Below are positions 17,594 to 27,045 of a stretch of DNA of 64,000 bases, piece after piece (the first letter of the stretch is position 1; each line of letters begins with the position of its first letter). Location: contig NZ_MDDN01000001.1 of the NCBI RefSeq assembly GCF_001708185.1, forward strand, positions 434,001-498,000. Direction: 5' to 3'. This stretch comes from Lysinibacillus xylanilyticus (GTDB lineage Bacteria; Bacillota; Bacilli; Bacillales_A; Planococcaceae). Made by a program: the position numbers and the translations under genes. The notes below the pieces were generated by a model that was not told the origin of the DNA, made no database searches, and worked only from the letters and a program-made list of their open reading frames with translations.

Positions 17594-17947
17594 ATGAGAA
17601 AATTTCTTTTATTAACAGGAGGCTTCATCGCAGCATGTGTTGCACTTGCCTTAGTTGGACCGCTCGCTGGCTTACTATTTTCTGGTTTATTTGTAGCGCT
17701 TGGCATGCACTTCTATATTGCAAGCAAGTCGACATTCGGCAAAATCATTTGGTTTACAGTTGGTCTGATGGGTGTTCTATCAGCAATATCTAATGTCCCG
17801 GCTATGGTTGGTTTAGCGGCAATCGCTATCATCTATGTGATCTACAAAAAATGGAATAACGAAGATGTAAAAATTCCAACAATTGAAGCGAAAGAAGAAG
17901 ATCCGTTTACAAACTTTGAAAGAGAATGGTCAAACTTAACAAAATAA
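17594..17947 (+). CDS. LiaI-like small membrane protein
   Basis: 117 residues with three or four membrane helices in the first 85 (FLLLTGGFIAACVALALVG, LLFSGLFVALGMHFYIA, VGLMGVLSAI, VGLAAIAIIYVIY) and an acidic cytoplasmic tail. It precedes a PspA/LiaH gene and liaF-liaS-liaR, the place of liaI in B. subtilis, where LiaI anchors LiaH at the membrane. AAAGGAG is 9 nt before the ATG. The name rests on context; sequence likeness to LiaI is only general. Confidence 0.65.
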   Translation: MRKFLLLTGGFIAACVALALVGPLAGLLFSGLFVALGMHFYIASKSTFGKIIWFTVGLMGVLSAISNVPAMVGLAAIAIIYVIYKKWNNEDVKIPTIEAKEEDPFTNFEREWSNLTK

Positions 17948-17962
17948 AAGGAGCGAATTTAA

Positions 17963-18601
17963 ATGAACTTATTTCAACGTTTTAAATATACAATAGAGGC
18001 AGATTTACATCATGTATTTGATAAGAAGGAACAAAAAAATCCAATTGCAATGTTAAACCAATACATTCGTGAGGCAGAAAAGCAAACCGAGCAAACTGGA
18101 AAATTATTAGAGCGTCAAGGTCAGCTAAAGGAAAAGCTTGAGCAGGAATTTAAGCAAAATGCAGAATTACTAGCTAAACGTGAAGCTCAACTAAAATTAG
18201 CTACTACTAGCGGTGAGCAAGATTTAATCGACTTCGCAACTGACGAAGTAGCTGCTTACACAGCACGTAACAACACATTACAAGCAAGCATTGAAGCAAG
18301 CACACGTGAATACTTTGAGCTTGAGCGTAAATTTGAAACAATGAAACACAAAATTAAAGACATGAAAGTGCGTCAATTACAGCTTATGGGCAAAGAAAAC
18401 GTGACACGCGCACACCATCAAATGGACGGGATGATTGCTAAAAATAATAAAACGAACTTTGAAGATTTAGAGTCATATATCGATAAGCTTGCTTACCAAA
18501 TCGACAAAGATCATGAAGTAACATCTTTCGAGACTCGCCTTGCACAGCTTGAAAAAAATGCCGCAGAAGAAAACGCACCACTGCTTATTGAAAACAAATA
18601 A
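17963..18601 (+). CDS. liaH: PspA/IM30 family protein, LiaH-like
   Basis: 212 residues, almost entirely predicted coiled coil with very few prolines. The start NLFQRFKYTIEADLHHVFDK and PIAMLNQYIREAE are PspA/IM30 hallmarks. Such proteins form large oligomers that bind and stabilise the stressed membrane. It follows the LiaI-like gene by 15 nt with SD AAGGAG, so one operon. Membership of the PspA family is clear; the LiaH name is by position. Confidence 0.85.
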   Translation: MNLFQRFKYTIEADLHHVFDKKEQKNPIAMLNQYIREAEKQTEQTGKLLERQGQLKEKLEQEFKQNAELLAKREAQLKLATTSGEQDLIDFATDEVAAYTARNNTLQASIEASTREYFELERKFETMKHKIKDMKVRQLQLMGKENVTRAHHQMDGMIAKNNKTNFEDLESYIDKLAYQIDKDHEVTSFETRLAQLEKNAAEENAPLLIENK

Positions 18602-18713
18602 CATGTTATAATGAAGGAAATGCGCCATATTTAGCGGCGCATTCTTTCACGTTTTGAACTAGAGGGACCCCATTCCCTCTCTTATACTCTTAGTAGAAAG
18701 AAGGGTGACCCTC

Positions 18714-19397
18714 TTGCAAAATTTCACAACTAATAAGCTCACATTTTGGGTACTATGCTTCTTTTTACTCGTTTTTGTGGAGCTCACAATTTTTAACAAC
18801 GGTGGTGCCTTTTGTTTATTAATTGGAGCCGGACTTCTTTATTTAAGTTTCTCAAAAAAAGTTCGTTTCTTTAAATGGACGGGGATTTTCTTTATCGCAA
18901 TCGCACTCTTTACAATGTGGAGTTTACGCTTCTTTATCGTCATTATTCTCTTATATATGCTCTATCAATACTTGCAAAGAGAAAACCAACCAAAAGTTGT
19001 TGGTTTGGAGCTTTTCGAAAAGCTCCCCGCTACGAAAAACGAATTAATCGGTACAATGCCTGCACCTGTAGAAGCCTATAAATGGCAAGATGTACAAATC
19101 CAGCGACTTGCAGGTGACATTACGATTGATACAACACAAACTATTTTACCAGCTGGCACAAGTCTCATTACGATTCGCCAAGGCATTGGTAAGGTGCAAG
19201 TTTATATTCCATATGAAATTCCATTCCGTTTACAATACACAACATTGTTTGGTGAATTGAAATGTCTACATGTTGGGCCACAACGCATACTCAATGAAAG
19301 TGTAAGTTTCTCAGATGGAAACCCTGAGGATGCAAAGCGTACACTCGTTATACATGTTGCAACATGGCTTGGGGACTTGGAGGTGCTACGTAAATGA
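18714..19397 (+). CDS. liaF: LiaF-like regulator of envelope stress response
   Basis: About 227 residues. Four hydrophobic segments in the first 100 (LTFWVLCFFLLVFVELTIF, CLLIGAGLLYLSF, WTGIFFIAIALFTMW, FFIVIILLYMLYQYL) and a C-terminal beta-rich domain (DITIDTTQTILPAGTSLI, VYIPYEIPF) of the DUF2154/LiaF type. LiaF keeps the kinase LiaS inactive until cell-wall antibiotics act. Start: TTG at 18714 with AAGGGTGA just upstream; a GTG at 18705 is the alternative. It overlaps liaS by 4 nt. Confidence 0.85.
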   Translation: MQNFTTNKLTFWVLCFFLLVFVELTIFNNGGAFCLLIGAGLLYLSFSKKVRFFKWTGIFFIAIALFTMWSLRFFIVIILLYMLYQYLQRENQPKVVGLELFEKLPATKNELIGTMPAPVEAYKWQDVQIQRLAGDITIDTTQTILPAGTSLITIRQGIGKVQVYIPYEIPFRLQYTTLFGELKCLHVGPQRILNESVSFSDGNPEDAKRTLVIHVATWLGDLEVLRK

Positions 19398-20431
19398 TAG
19401 CCTTTATCTCGAGATTATTTACGCTATTTTTCATTTTGTTGAGTGCTGCATTTGGACTCCTTGTCGCTATCTGGGGCGAGCCAAATGAGAAAATATGGGG
19501 GCCATTATGGCAGCAGAATTATAATAATATACCACTTGGCGGTTATATTGCCCTCAGTCTTTTTGCGATCAGTTTACTGATTGCAAGCTGGATTAGTATG
19601 ACTGCTCGTGCAAGAGAAGCTCAGGCAACCCGCATTGTGAAACAATTAATTGAACCAGATTTTGTATTACCTAAAAAACAACCTTTACCGAAACCTTTGA
19701 AAAAAGCTTTGGAACAAACAAGTGAGTTAATCGATACTCAACGAAAAAGCTTACAGCGCTTATCCAATGAACGTGCAGAAGCCAACGATAAAATTATTCA
19801 AGAACGAATTATTGCTGAACGCCAACGCCTTGCTCGTGAACTGCATGATTCTGTATCGCAGCAATTATTCGCTGCTTCGATGTTACTTTCCGCTTTAACG
19901 GAAACTGACGAAAATGCCACAAGCTTAAAGCAGGTCGAAAAAATTGTACAACAGGCACAGCTTGAAATGCGCGCATTATTATTGCATTTACGTCCGGTAG
20001 CTTTGCATAATAAAACTCTTGCTCAAGGTCTTGAGGAGTTAATTATTGAGCTGCAGCAAAAAGTATTTTTTCATATTGAATATGAGCTAGAGGAAATGTC
20101 ATTATCAAAAGCGGAAGAGGATCATTTATTCCGCATTGCACAGGAGGCGTTATCCAATACGCTACGCCATGCCAAAGCGAGCGAAGTTGAATTACTGCTC
20201 GTTGCCCGCGATGATTTAGCTATTTTACGTATCCAGGACAATGGCCTCGGCTTTGATGTCGAAGCTGATAAATCTACTTCTTATGGTCTGCAAAATATTG
20301 CTGAACGTGCTGTAGAGATTGGCTGTATGTATAAAATTGTGTCAGTGCCTGGTGAAGGTACAATTGTAGAGGTTAAAATCCCGCTACAAAAGGAGGAAGA
20401 AGTGAATGATTCAAGTGTTAATAGTGGATGA
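19394..20431 (+). CDS. liaS: Sensor histidine kinase LiaS/VraS
   Basis: 345 residues: two membrane helices (about 5-28 and 50-72), a linker coiled coil, HisKA_3 dimerisation domain with phosphoacceptor H in [12 protein letters not shown] (about 153), and an HATPase domain ([34 protein letters not shown]). Typical of LiaS/VraS, which respond to lipid-II-targeting antibiotics through LiaF. ATG overlaps liaF; its end overlaps liaR by 26 nt. Confidence 0.92.
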   Translation: MIAFISRLFTLFFILLSAAFGLLVAIWGEPNEKIWGPLWQQNYNNIPLGGYIALSLFAISLLIASWISMTARAREAQATRIVKQLIEPDFVLPKKQPLPKPLKKALEQTSELIDTQRKSLQRLSNERAEANDKIIQERIIAERQRLARELHDSVSQQLFAASMLLSALTETDENATSLKQVEKIVQQAQLEMRALLLHLRPVALHNKTLAQGLEELIIELQQKVFFHIEYELEEMSLSKAEEDHLFRIAQEALSNTLRHAKASEVELLLVARDDLAILRIQDNGLGFDVEADKSTSYGLQNIAERAVEIGCMYKIVSVPGEGTIVEVKIPLQKEEEVNDSSVNSG

Positions 20432-21038
20432 TCACGAAATGGTGCGTATCGGTGTTTCTGCCTATTTGTCAGCACAACCAGATATCACTGTCGTCGGTGA
20501 AGCTGAAAATGGTAAAGAGGCAGTGGAACGAGCTCTCGCCCTACGTCCAGACATTATTTTAATGGATAATGTCATGCCAATCATGACTGGAGCTGAGGCG
20601 ACAGCTGAAATTTTAGCAGCATGGCCAGAGGCAAAAATAATGATGGTTACAAGTTTTTTAGACGATGATAAAGTTTATCCTGCATTAGAGGCTGGTGCAG
20701 TTAGCTATATTTTAAAAACTTCAAATGCAAAGCAAATCGCGGATGCCATTCGCAAAACGATGGGCGGCGAAACCGTGCTCGAGCCAGAAGTAACTTCAAA
20801 AATGATGCATCGTATGCGCCACGGCAATAGCAGCCCACTTTATGAGCAACTTACAGATCGTGAAATGGAAGTATTACTGCTGATGGCACAGGGCAAAGCA
20901 AATCAGGAAATCGCCGATGAACTATACATTGCTTTAAAAACGGTGAAAACACATGTCAGCAATATTTTAGGGAAGCTCGATGTTCAAGATCGCACACAAG
21001 CAGTTGTCTACGCTTTTCAAAATGGGCTTGCGAAGTAA
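20406..21038 (+). CDS. liaR: Response regulator LiaR/VraR (NarL family)
   Basis: 210 residues. Receiver domain with acidic pocket [10 protein letters not shown] and phosphoacceptor D in ILMDNVMPI (about 55), K in LKTSNA; C-terminal LuxR-type helix-turn-helix ([32 protein letters not shown]). AAAGGAGG lies 9 nt upstream of the ATG, inside liaS. Last gene of the operon; it presumably activates the lia-like operon itself. Confidence 0.93.
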   Translation: MIQVLIVDDHEMVRIGVSAYLSAQPDITVVGEAENGKEAVERALALRPDIILMDNVMPIMTGAEATAEILAAWPEAKIMMVTSFLDDDKVYPALEAGAVSYILKTSNAKQIADAIRKTMGGETVLEPEVTSKMMHRMRHGNSSPLYEQLTDREMEVLLLMAQGKANQEIADELYIALKTVKTHVSNILGKLDVQDRTQAVVYAFQNGLAK

Positions 21039-21079
21039 ATTTTTCTTGGGTCGTTTGATTAAATACTGGTCTTGCTAGT

Positions 21080-21196
21080 TTATCAGCGATATTGCTTGGG
21101 TTATCAGCGATTTCGATCTTTTATCAGCGATTCTACCTTGCTTATCAGCGATTTTCGTCTTTTATCAGCGATTCTACCTAGCTTATCAGCGATTTT
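21080..21196. repeat. Six-unit 20-21 bp array (TTATCAGCGATT core)
   Basis: TTATCAGCGA starts at 21080, 21101, 21121, 21142, 21162 and 21183: spacings 21, 20, 21, 20, 21, close to exactly two turns of B-DNA. Fillers come in two kinds, TTCTACCT(T/A)GC and TTTCGTCT. It lies about 20 nt beyond the terminator of the minus-strand HAD gene and about 40 nt after liaR. Confidence 0.9.
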
Positions 21197-21211
21197 CGTC
21201 TGTTTTCCAAA

Positions 21212-21247
21212 AAATACGAAACTGCATTTCTACCAATGCAGTTTCTG
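21212..21247 (-). terminator. Terminator of the HAD gene
   Basis: GAAACTGCATT and AATGCAGTTTC form an 11-bp stem with a 6-nt loop. On the minus strand it is followed by GTATTTTTTGG. It begins 9 nt after the HAD stop. Confidence 0.88.
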
Positions 21248-21255
21248 ACTATCTA

Positions 21256-21906
21256 TTAACCAAGAAGTTCTTTAATTTCATTTACACTGTTAACTATATA
21301 TGTTGCTTGTGCATCCGTTAATTCTTCGAGTGAGCCATAGCCAAAAGTAACACCGATAGAATCAATTTGATTTTCATGTGCCCCAACAATATCGTATTTT
21401 CGATCTCCAATCATCATAAATTGATTGTTATCCACTTCATTAAAATGTTCGCGTACAAATGCGATAATCTCTCCTTTTGCGGATCGTGTACCATCAAGAT
21501 TGCTACCTGCAACAAGGTCAAAAAAATGTTCAAGGTTGAAATATTTTAAAATCTGTTCGGCAAATAAAGTTGGCTTTGATGTAGCAATTGCTAATCTATA
21601 TCCCTGTTGCTTTAAATCGGCTAACAAAGCTGGAATATTTTCGTACAGTTTATTCTCAAACATCCCTCTTTCCGTGAATCGTTCCCGGTAATCGCTAATA
21701 GCTTGCTCAATTTGCGCATCATTAAATCCATAAATTTCACGAAAAGATACTTGTAATGGCGGTCCTATAAAACTTTCAAGTTCATCTAAATCGCTTACTT
21801 CGATATCTGCCTTTTGTAATGCGTATTGAACTGATTTCGTTATCCCTATCTTCGGATCAGATAATGTTCCATCTAAATCAAATAAAACAACGCTATATTT
21901 CTTCAT
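21256..21906 (-). CDS. HAD-superfamily phosphatase (PGP / 5'-nucleotidase-like)
   Basis: 216 residues with all HAD motifs: nucleophile FDLDGTLSDP (about 9-18), motif II ATSKP, lysine in SAKGEI and motif IV MIGDRKYDIVGA. An alpha-helical cap lies after the first motif. The IGITKSVQYAL and FIGPPLQVSF segments are usual in HADs annotated as phosphoglycolate phosphatase or purine 5'-nucleotidase. Substrate cannot be told from sequence. ATG at 21906 is 8 nt after AAGGAG; a GTG at 21909 is the alternative. Confidence 0.85.
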   Translation of the reverse strand: MKKYSVVLFDLDGTLSDPKIGITKSVQYALQKADIEVSDLDELESFIGPPLQVSFREIYGFNDAQIEQAISDYRERFTERGMFENKLYENIPALLADLKQQGYRLAIATSKPTLFAEQILKYFNLEHFFDLVAGSNLDGTRSAKGEIIAFVREHFNEVDNNQFMMIGDRKYDIVGAHENQIDSIGVTFGYGSLEELTDAQATYIVNSVNEIKELLG

Positions 21907-21937
21907 CACAAGCTCTCCTTATAAAAAAATTACTTTA

Positions 21938-22921
21938 TCAAATTGATTGATAGACTGTTGAACCAAAATCATGAATATCTTCGATGTAGTCAAACCTATC
22001 TGGTGAACCAAAGCTATTAAATCCTCGAACTGCCACAATATTTTCTTTTGGAATTACCAGTACTGCTACGCTTGTATAACCAAGTAATTGAAAACTTCCT
22101 TGAGGTAATATCGGGCTTAACTCTGTAATCCCCTCCCTCTGTTGAGGCTGAATAAACCAGAAAAATCCATTAGTTGGAGAGTGCTTAGGTTTAGAATTCG
22201 GGGATTGAATTGACGTTGAAAGCTGTATGATTTCCTCAGGTATAATTTGTTTTCCATTTATTTTCCCTTTGTTCAGATGAACTTGCCCCCATTTAGCTAG
22301 CTCTCTTAATGAACTATACATATTCATTTTGCTGCCATCGCATATATCACTTTCATACCAAAATGGACTATCATTATGAATTACTTCTATATGCTGTTCG
22401 TTTTTTTCACTGAACCAATTTGTTTCAGTAAAAGACAATGTCTGAAATACTTGTTCATCCACGATTTCTGCAATCGTTCTTCCAGTAACTTTATAAATGA
22501 CTTTTGCAAGTAATTCTACATTAATATCTCGGTATGCCCAGTTATAACCTGCTTCGAATTCCTTCATTATTTTTTCATTTTGACGACGTAAGCCGTGAGT
22601 ATGTGTTAGTAGATGTCTAATTGATACATCGGCAAAAACTTTTTCATTTTCTAAATAATCACTTAGTGGATCATCTATTGAGGCAATATAGTTATGATAA
22701 ATCGCATACGCTACAGCAAAACCTACATATGTTTTACGAACAGAAGCAAGATGGAAAAGAGTATGCGTTCCTACCCTCTTTGCGTCTTGGTGTTGTCCTT
22801 GCATGCCAAAATATTCTTCTAGTACGGTTTGACCATGCTTATTAATAATAACTCCGCCACCAGTACAATCTAATTGTGAGAAAGTTTTCTTTACTTGTGT
22901 GAGTATAGCTTGTGAGTTCAT
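21938..22921 (-). CDS. Serine hydrolase, beta-lactamase (class C) family
   Basis: 327 residues. SxxK motif in HLASVRKTYVG (about 56-66), the YxN-type tyrosine in YNWAYRDINVELL, and an HxG-like end. No signal peptide, so it is probably cytosolic, as are many class-C-like esterases. It lies 31 nt upstream of the HAD gene on the same strand, possibly one transcript. Not a recognisable antibiotic-resistance enzyme; substrate unknown. Confidence 0.8.
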   Translation of the reverse strand: MNSQAILTQVKKTFSQLDCTGGGVIINKHGQTVLEEYFGMQGQHQDAKRVGTHTLFHLASVRKTYVGFAVAYAIYHNYIASIDDPLSDYLENEKVFADVSIRHLLTHTHGLRRQNEKIMKEFEAGYNWAYRDINVELLAKVIYKVTGRTIAEIVDEQVFQTLSFTETNWFSEKNEQHIEVIHNDSPFWYESDICDGSKMNMYSSLRELAKWGQVHLNKGKINGKQIIPEEIIQLSTSIQSPNSKPKHSPTNGFFWFIQPQQREGITELSPILPQGSFQLLGYTSVAVLVIPKENIVAVRGFNSFGSPDRFDYIEDIHDFGSTVYQSI

Positions 22922-22972
22922 TTAAATAGCCCTCCTACTCTTCTCATTGTATACCAAACAGAAATTAATACC

Positions 22973-23003
22973 AGAAGGTTCCTTCTCCAAGGAACCTTTT
23001 ATT
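22973..23003 (+). terminator. Terminator-like hairpin in a gene leader
   Basis: AAGGTTCCTT (22975-22984) and AAGGAACCTT (22989-22998) form a 10-bp stem with a 4-nt loop, followed by TTATT. No plus-strand gene lies upstream; the next gene starts 40 nt downstream. It may be a leader attenuator or part of an operator. Confidence 0.5.
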
Positions 23004-23037
23004 ACCATAAACGTTATTATTTATAAGGAGGGGTTGT

Positions 23038-23385
23038 GTGGATACTCGATTTACTTATAAGCATTTCGTAAATGAAAATACGTTTTCACTTCTTGATCCG
23101 ATTTTTGAAACTACCCTACTTTTTGCTGTTTTGCTACTCATTATCGTGATTATAAAAAAAGTATCTATTTGGTTTTGTTTACTTTTTGCAAGCCTCTCAG
23201 TAATTGTCACAGGTCAGCTCCTTTGGTTTAGTGGCATTATTGTTGATGAGCTAAATTTAGGAGGAAGTAACAAGGGCTTTTACTGTTTTGTCGTTATGCT
23301 TCTCATTCATTGTGCAGCTGTTTGGATTTCTTTAGTGAAGTCCTCTAAACATGAAAAAATACCGCAGTACTCAGAGGAGATTTAA
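23038..23385 (+). CDS. Small four-helix membrane protein, unknown
   Basis: 115 residues with about three hydrophobic stretches (TTLLFAVLLLIIVIIKK, IWFCLLFASLSVIVTGQLLWF, CFVVMLLIHCAAVWISLV) and a charged C-terminus; possibly DUF4306-like. GTG start with AAGGAGGGG just upstream. Divergent from the serine hydrolase gene and convergent with tkt. Function not recognised. Confidence 0.65.
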   Translation: MDTRFTYKHFVNENTFSLLDPIFETTLLFAVLLLIIVIIKKVSIWFCLLFASLSVIVTGQLLWFSGIIVDELNLGGSNKGFYCFVVMLLIHCAAVWISLVKSSKHEKIPQYSEEI

Positions 23386-23410
23386 CCTACTGAGTATTGC
23401 GGTATTTTAT
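23358..23410. terminator. Bidirectional terminator, small membrane gene / tkt
   Basis: ACCGCAGTACTCAG (23361-23374) and CTGAGTATTGCGGT (23390-23403) pair almost perfectly, with A-rich left and T-rich right flanks. The stem overlaps the end of the plus-strand coding region and ends about 10 nt before the tkt stop, so one hairpin serves both genes. Confidence 0.9.
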
Positions 23411-23413
23411 AAA

Positions 23414-25408
23414 TTATAGTGCTTTTACCTTCGCTACAACATTGTCTACTGTGAATCCGTATTTTTCCATTACCAATTCACCTGGTGCAGAAGCGCCGAA
23501 CTTGTCGATTGCAAGAACGTCTCCTTCGAAACCAGTGTACTTATGCCAGCCGAATGATGCGCCCATTTCGATTGCAAGACGTTTTGTTACAGCTTTTGGA
23601 AGAACAGACTCTTTGTATGCTGCATCTTGTTTTTCGAAGCGATCCATAGAAGGCATTGAAACTACTGCTACATCCACACCATCAGCTTTTAATGCTTTTT
23701 GTGCTTCAATTGCAAGTGAAACCTCAGAGCCTGTTGCAATTAAAATGGCATCTGCCACTTCTTTTGTAGCAGGAGACACTGTATAAGCACCTTTAGTAAC
23801 ACCTTCACGCACTGTATCAATAGATGCGTCAAGCACAGGTAAGTTTTGACGAGATAATACTAAAACAGTTGGTGTTTTTTCAGATGCTACTGCTAGCTCC
23901 CATGCAACTGCTGATTCATTTGCATCAGCTGGGCGAACAACAGATAGATTTGGCATTGCGCGTAAAGATGCAAGGTGCTCGATTGGTTCATGTGTTGGAC
24001 CATCTTCCCCTACAGCAATTGAATCATGTGTAAATACATAAGTAACAGGAAGACCCATTAATGCAGAAAGACGTACTGCTGGACGAACGTAGTCAGAGAA
24101 TACGAAGAATGTACCGCCGAATACATTAAGCCCACCATGAAGTGCCATACCGTTCATAGCTGCACCCATTGCAAATTCACGTACACCAAACCAAATATTA
24201 CGGCCAGCATAATCGTCTGCAGAGAAATCTCCAGCGCCTTTCATTGTTGTTTTATTTGAGCCAGCAAGGTCAGCTGAACCACCGAAGAATGATGGTGTTT
24301 TCTTCGCAATTGCATTGATTGCCTCTCCTGAAGAAGAACGAGTAGCTACTGATTTACCTGCTTCGTATACTGGTAATTCTGAAGCGAAATCCTCTGGTAA
24401 TTGACCATTCATTGCTTTTTCAAATTGTGCTGCTAATTCTGGGAACTCTTGCTTATATGCTTCAAACATAGCATTCCAAGCTTCTTCTGGTTGTGCCCCT
24501 TGAAGCTCTGCAGCTGCAGTAAATGTATCGTATACTTCAGTTGGAATTTGGAATGGTTCATGTGCCCATTCATATGTTGCTTTTGTTAATACAGTCTCAT
24601 CTTTACCTAATGGTGCACCGTGAGAATCTGCTTTACCTGATTTGTTAGGTGAACCGAAACCAATGACAGTTTTTACTTCGATAAGTGTTGGCTTGCCAGT
24701 TGATTTTTTAGCTTCCTCGATAGCTGTGTTAATCGCTTCAACATCTGTACCATCAGCAACTTTTAAATAGTTCCAGCCATAAGATTCAAAACGTTTTTGC
24801 ACGTTTTCTGAGAATGACTTTTCTAAGTCACCGTCTAAAGAAATATCATTTGAATCGTATAAAACGATTAACTTTTCAAGCTTTAAGTGACCAGCTAATG
24901 AAATAGCCTCAGCTGCTACACCTTCCATTAAGTCGCCATCGCCACAAAGTGCGAATGTATAGTGATCAACGATGTCATGACCTGGTTTATTGTAAGTAGC
25001 TGCTAAATGACGTTCAGCCATTGCCATACCAACTGTCATAGCAATACCTTGACCTAGAGGACCTGTTGTTGCCTCTACCCCAACAGTATGACCATATTCA
25101 GGATGTCCTGGAGTTAATGAATCCCATTGACGGAAGTTTTGAATTTCTTCCATTGGTAAGCCGTAGCCACCAAGATGAAGTAGGCTGTATAGAAGCATAG
25201 AGCCATGACCTGCAGAAAGTACAAAACGATCGCGGTTATACCATTTTGGATTTGCCGGATTATGGCGAAGTTGTTTTGTCCAAAGCGTATAAGCCATTGG
25301 CGCTGCCCCCATCGGTAAACCTGGGTGACCTGAGTTTGCTTTTTCAATTGCATCGATTGACAAAGTTCGGATAGCATTAATCGCTAGTTGATCCGCATGT
25401 TGAGTCAT
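23414..25408 (-). CDS. tkt: Transketolase
   Basis: Thiamine-diphosphate enzyme of the pentose phosphate pathway, 664 residues, full length. ThDP motif [14 protein letters not shown] (about 154-167), substrate histidines in AGHGSML and [23 protein letters not shown] lies 12 nt before the ATG. In B. subtilis tkt lies between ynzC and sirA/yneF; the same order is kept here with inserted genes. Own promoter and terminator. Confidence 0.97.
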   Translation of the reverse strand: MTQHADQLAINAIRTLSIDAIEKANSGHPGLPMGAAPMAYTLWTKQLRHNPANPKWYNRDRFVLSAGHGSMLLYSLLHLGGYGLPMEEIQNFRQWDSLTPGHPEYGHTVGVEATTGPLGQGIAMTVGMAMAERHLAATYNKPGHDIVDHYTFALCGDGDLMEGVAAEAISLAGHLKLEKLIVLYDSNDISLDGDLEKSFSENVQKRFESYGWNYLKVADGTDVEAINTAIEEAKKSTGKPTLIEVKTVIGFGSPNKSGKADSHGAPLGKDETVLTKATYEWAHEPFQIPTEVYDTFTAAAELQGAQPEEAWNAMFEAYKQEFPELAAQFEKAMNGQLPEDFASELPVYEAGKSVATRSSSGEAINAIAKKTPSFFGGSADLAGSNKTTMKGAGDFSADDYAGRNIWFGVREFAMGAAMNGMALHGGLNVFGGTFFVFSDYVRPAVRLSALMGLPVTYVFTHDSIAVGEDGPTHEPIEHLASLRAMPNLSVVRPADANESAVAWELAVASEKTPTVLVLSRQNLPVLDASIDTVREGVTKGAYTVSPATKEVADAILIATGSEVSLAIEAQKALKADGVDVAVVSMPSMDRFEKQDAAYKESVLPKAVTKRLAIEMGASFGWHKYTGFEGDVLAIDKFGASAPGELVMEKYGFTVDNVVAKVKAL

Positions 25409-25433
25409 TATGTTGTGACATCCTTTCTCGTCC

Positions 25434-25487
25434 TATATATTGTTCTTTTACAGTTTAGTCAACATTGCTTCAGAAAACAATGTTTTT
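25434..25487 (-). promoter_or_regulatory. SigA-type promoter of tkt with overlapping inverted repeat
   Basis: TTGACT (-35, 25457-25462) and TATATA (-10, 25434-25439) are 17 nt apart on the minus strand. AACATTG (25461-25467) and CAATGTT (25478-25484) form an inverted repeat touching the upstream edge of the -35 box, which could be an operator or just a hairpin. Confidence 0.65.
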
Positions 25488-25599
25488 GTTATACTATTTA
25501 TGTTTTGTTACATACTTTATCTTTATTCAGTAGAAAAATACCGCCTAATTATAAAAAAATATTTATTTAAATAAAATATTTTCACAGATGTGACCGTAT

Positions 25600-25772
25600 A
25601 AGGCCAACTGAATAAAGATAATGCCTCCGGCGGATGTCACGGATTTTGAAAGGAGTTAATATAAGAATGTTAGCCTAAAACCTTCGCATCCTGTGAAAAC
25701 GGCTAACTGACCTGCATCTTGCAGGCCTAAGCCCAATTCAAAATCCGGACGCAATTACGCTGAGGAGTAATT
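25600..25772. repeat. Palindromic dispersed element in tkt-ynzC spacer
   Basis: GGATTTTGAA (near 25641) and TTCAAAATCC (near 25738) bracket about 90 nt with internal complementary words (CCTGCA/TGCAGG). It ends in the inverse of the GGCGTAATTGCGTCCGGA word found at 16.4 kb and, degenerate, at 4.4 kb. No coding frame. Rest of 25409-25789 is the tkt promoter region. Confidence 0.65.
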
Positions 25773-25789
25773 GATCTAAATGTGACACA

Positions 25790-26023
25790 TTAATTTAGAA
25801 ATTTATTTTTTTTCGCTTGTTTTACCTTCTCTGGTGTTACATCATTACCTTCTGGATCTACCACTTTTACATTTTCAATTGTATCACGCATCGTTGCTCT
25901 AAATGTAGCTAGATACTCCTTGCGAAGCGCTGTTTGTTCTTTAGCTTCTGACTCTGTTAATTGTCCACTTTTAGCCTTGGCAGAAAGTTCATTGATTCGG
26001 TTAATTTTTTCTTTTGATAACAT
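25790..26023 (-). CDS. ynzC: YnzC family small protein (DUF896/UPF0291)
   Basis: 77 residues. [20 protein letters not shown] and [17 protein letters not shown] are the family signature, a two-helix hairpin followed by a disordered tail. ATG at 26023 follows SD AAAGGTG; the frame upstream to 26068 has no SD. In B. subtilis ynzC belongs to the SOS operon yneA-yneB-ynzC; here GNAT, XRE and def genes separate it from yneB, so SOS co-regulation may be lost. Confidence 0.92.
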   Translation of the reverse strand: MLSKEKINRINELSAKAKSGQLTESEAKEQTALRKEYLATFRATMRDTIENVKVVDPEGNDVTPEKVKQAKKNKFLN

Positions 26024-26228
26024 AGTTACACACCTTTCAATACATATCTTAATGAATATGGTATGCAAAGTATAGCATGGATTCCCTTAAAATGCAGTTA
26101 TACCAACCTTTTTAGTGACCCTCAACATTTACAATAAATGCCACACCATACATGACTTTGTGAAGTTAGTTGTGTAAACTAATTTATGGGGTACAAAAAG
26201 ATCCATTTATGTTTGGGGGAAAAATGAA

Positions 26229-26741
26229 ATGTTTATCAAAACGAAAAGACTATTAATAAGAGAATTTGAGGTTCAAGATTGGCAAGCTGTCTATGAATAT
26301 ACTTCAAATCCAAATGTGATGAAGTATATTCCAGAGGGCGTTTTTAATGAGGAGAACGCAAAAAATTTTGTTTCAGAAAATAGCGGTGACAAAGCAAAAC
26401 ACTTTCCTGTTATTTTACTAAATGAAAATATTGTCATTGGTCATATGGTTTTCCATCAATGTTTTGGTGACCATACGTATGAAATTGGTTGGGTATTGAA
26501 TCCGAACTATTACAATAATGGCTACGCCTCTGAAGCCGCAAGAGCTGTACTAGACTATGGATTCAAAGAAATGAAACTTCATCGAATTATTGCAACTTGT
26601 CAGCCAGAAAATATCCCATCGTATCGAGTGATGGAGAAAATCGGCATGAGACGCGAAGGTTATTTTAAAAAATGTATACCACACGGAGATGAGTGGTGGG
26701 ATGAATATTATTATGCTGTATTAGATGAGGAATGGGCATAA
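26229..26741 (+). CDS. GNAT acetyltransferase, RimJ/RimL type
   Basis: 170 residues. Begins MFIKTKRLLIREF; acetyl-CoA-binding region around EIGWVLNPNYYNNGYASEAA (about 85-104), then the conserved HRIIATCQPENIPSYRVMEK and GMRREGYFK. Such proteins N-acetylate proteins or small amines; the substrate is unknown. SD GGGGGAAAA. Part of an insert in the tkt-lexA region. Confidence 0.88.
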   Translation: MFIKTKRLLIREFEVQDWQAVYEYTSNPNVMKYIPEGVFNEENAKNFVSENSGDKAKHFPVILLNENIVIGHMVFHQCFGDHTYEIGWVLNPNYYNNGYASEAARAVLDYGFKEMKLHRIIATCQPENIPSYRVMEKIGMRREGYFKKCIPHGDEWWDEYYYAVLDEEWA

Positions 26742-26806
26742 CCAATTCTTTATACTTTTGTTAATAGATCGTAGGAAACGCTATTAGTTGAAATAAAAAT
26801 AGTGGA

Positions 26807-26949
26807 GGCTGGGACAGAACTCGATTATTTTGAAAAATAGCGAAAACAGATAATAACTTTTCCGCTTCAATGAGTAGAGTGTTCCTTCCTAAATCAAAAA
26901 AATGTTAGACCAATTGCAAGGTCTAACATTTTTTCTTTTTGTTGCAGCC
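26807..26949 (+). mobile_element. MITE-like element, copy A (right end decayed)
   Basis: 143 bp starting GGCTGGGACAGAA and ending TTTTGTTGCAGCC, an imperfect inverse (3 mismatches) of the start. The inside is nearly identical to the inverse of 45590-45730, including an ATGTTAGACC...GGTCTAACAT hairpin with flanking A/T runs. No coding capacity. It lies 65 nt after the GNAT stop and its hairpin may end that transcript. Confidence 0.8.
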
Positions 26950-27045
26950 TCTTTTTTAAAGTCAAAATGTCCAATATATTGGACGTTTTACATTAGTTTC
27001 CATGTAATAAATAAACCAACACTTTAGACAAAAGGAGGTATAAGT

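Noticed and set aside
21938-22921. Antibiotic-resistance beta-lactamase
   Set aside because: SxxK-type serine hydrolase without signal peptide; sequence is that of general class-C-like esterases/peptidases.
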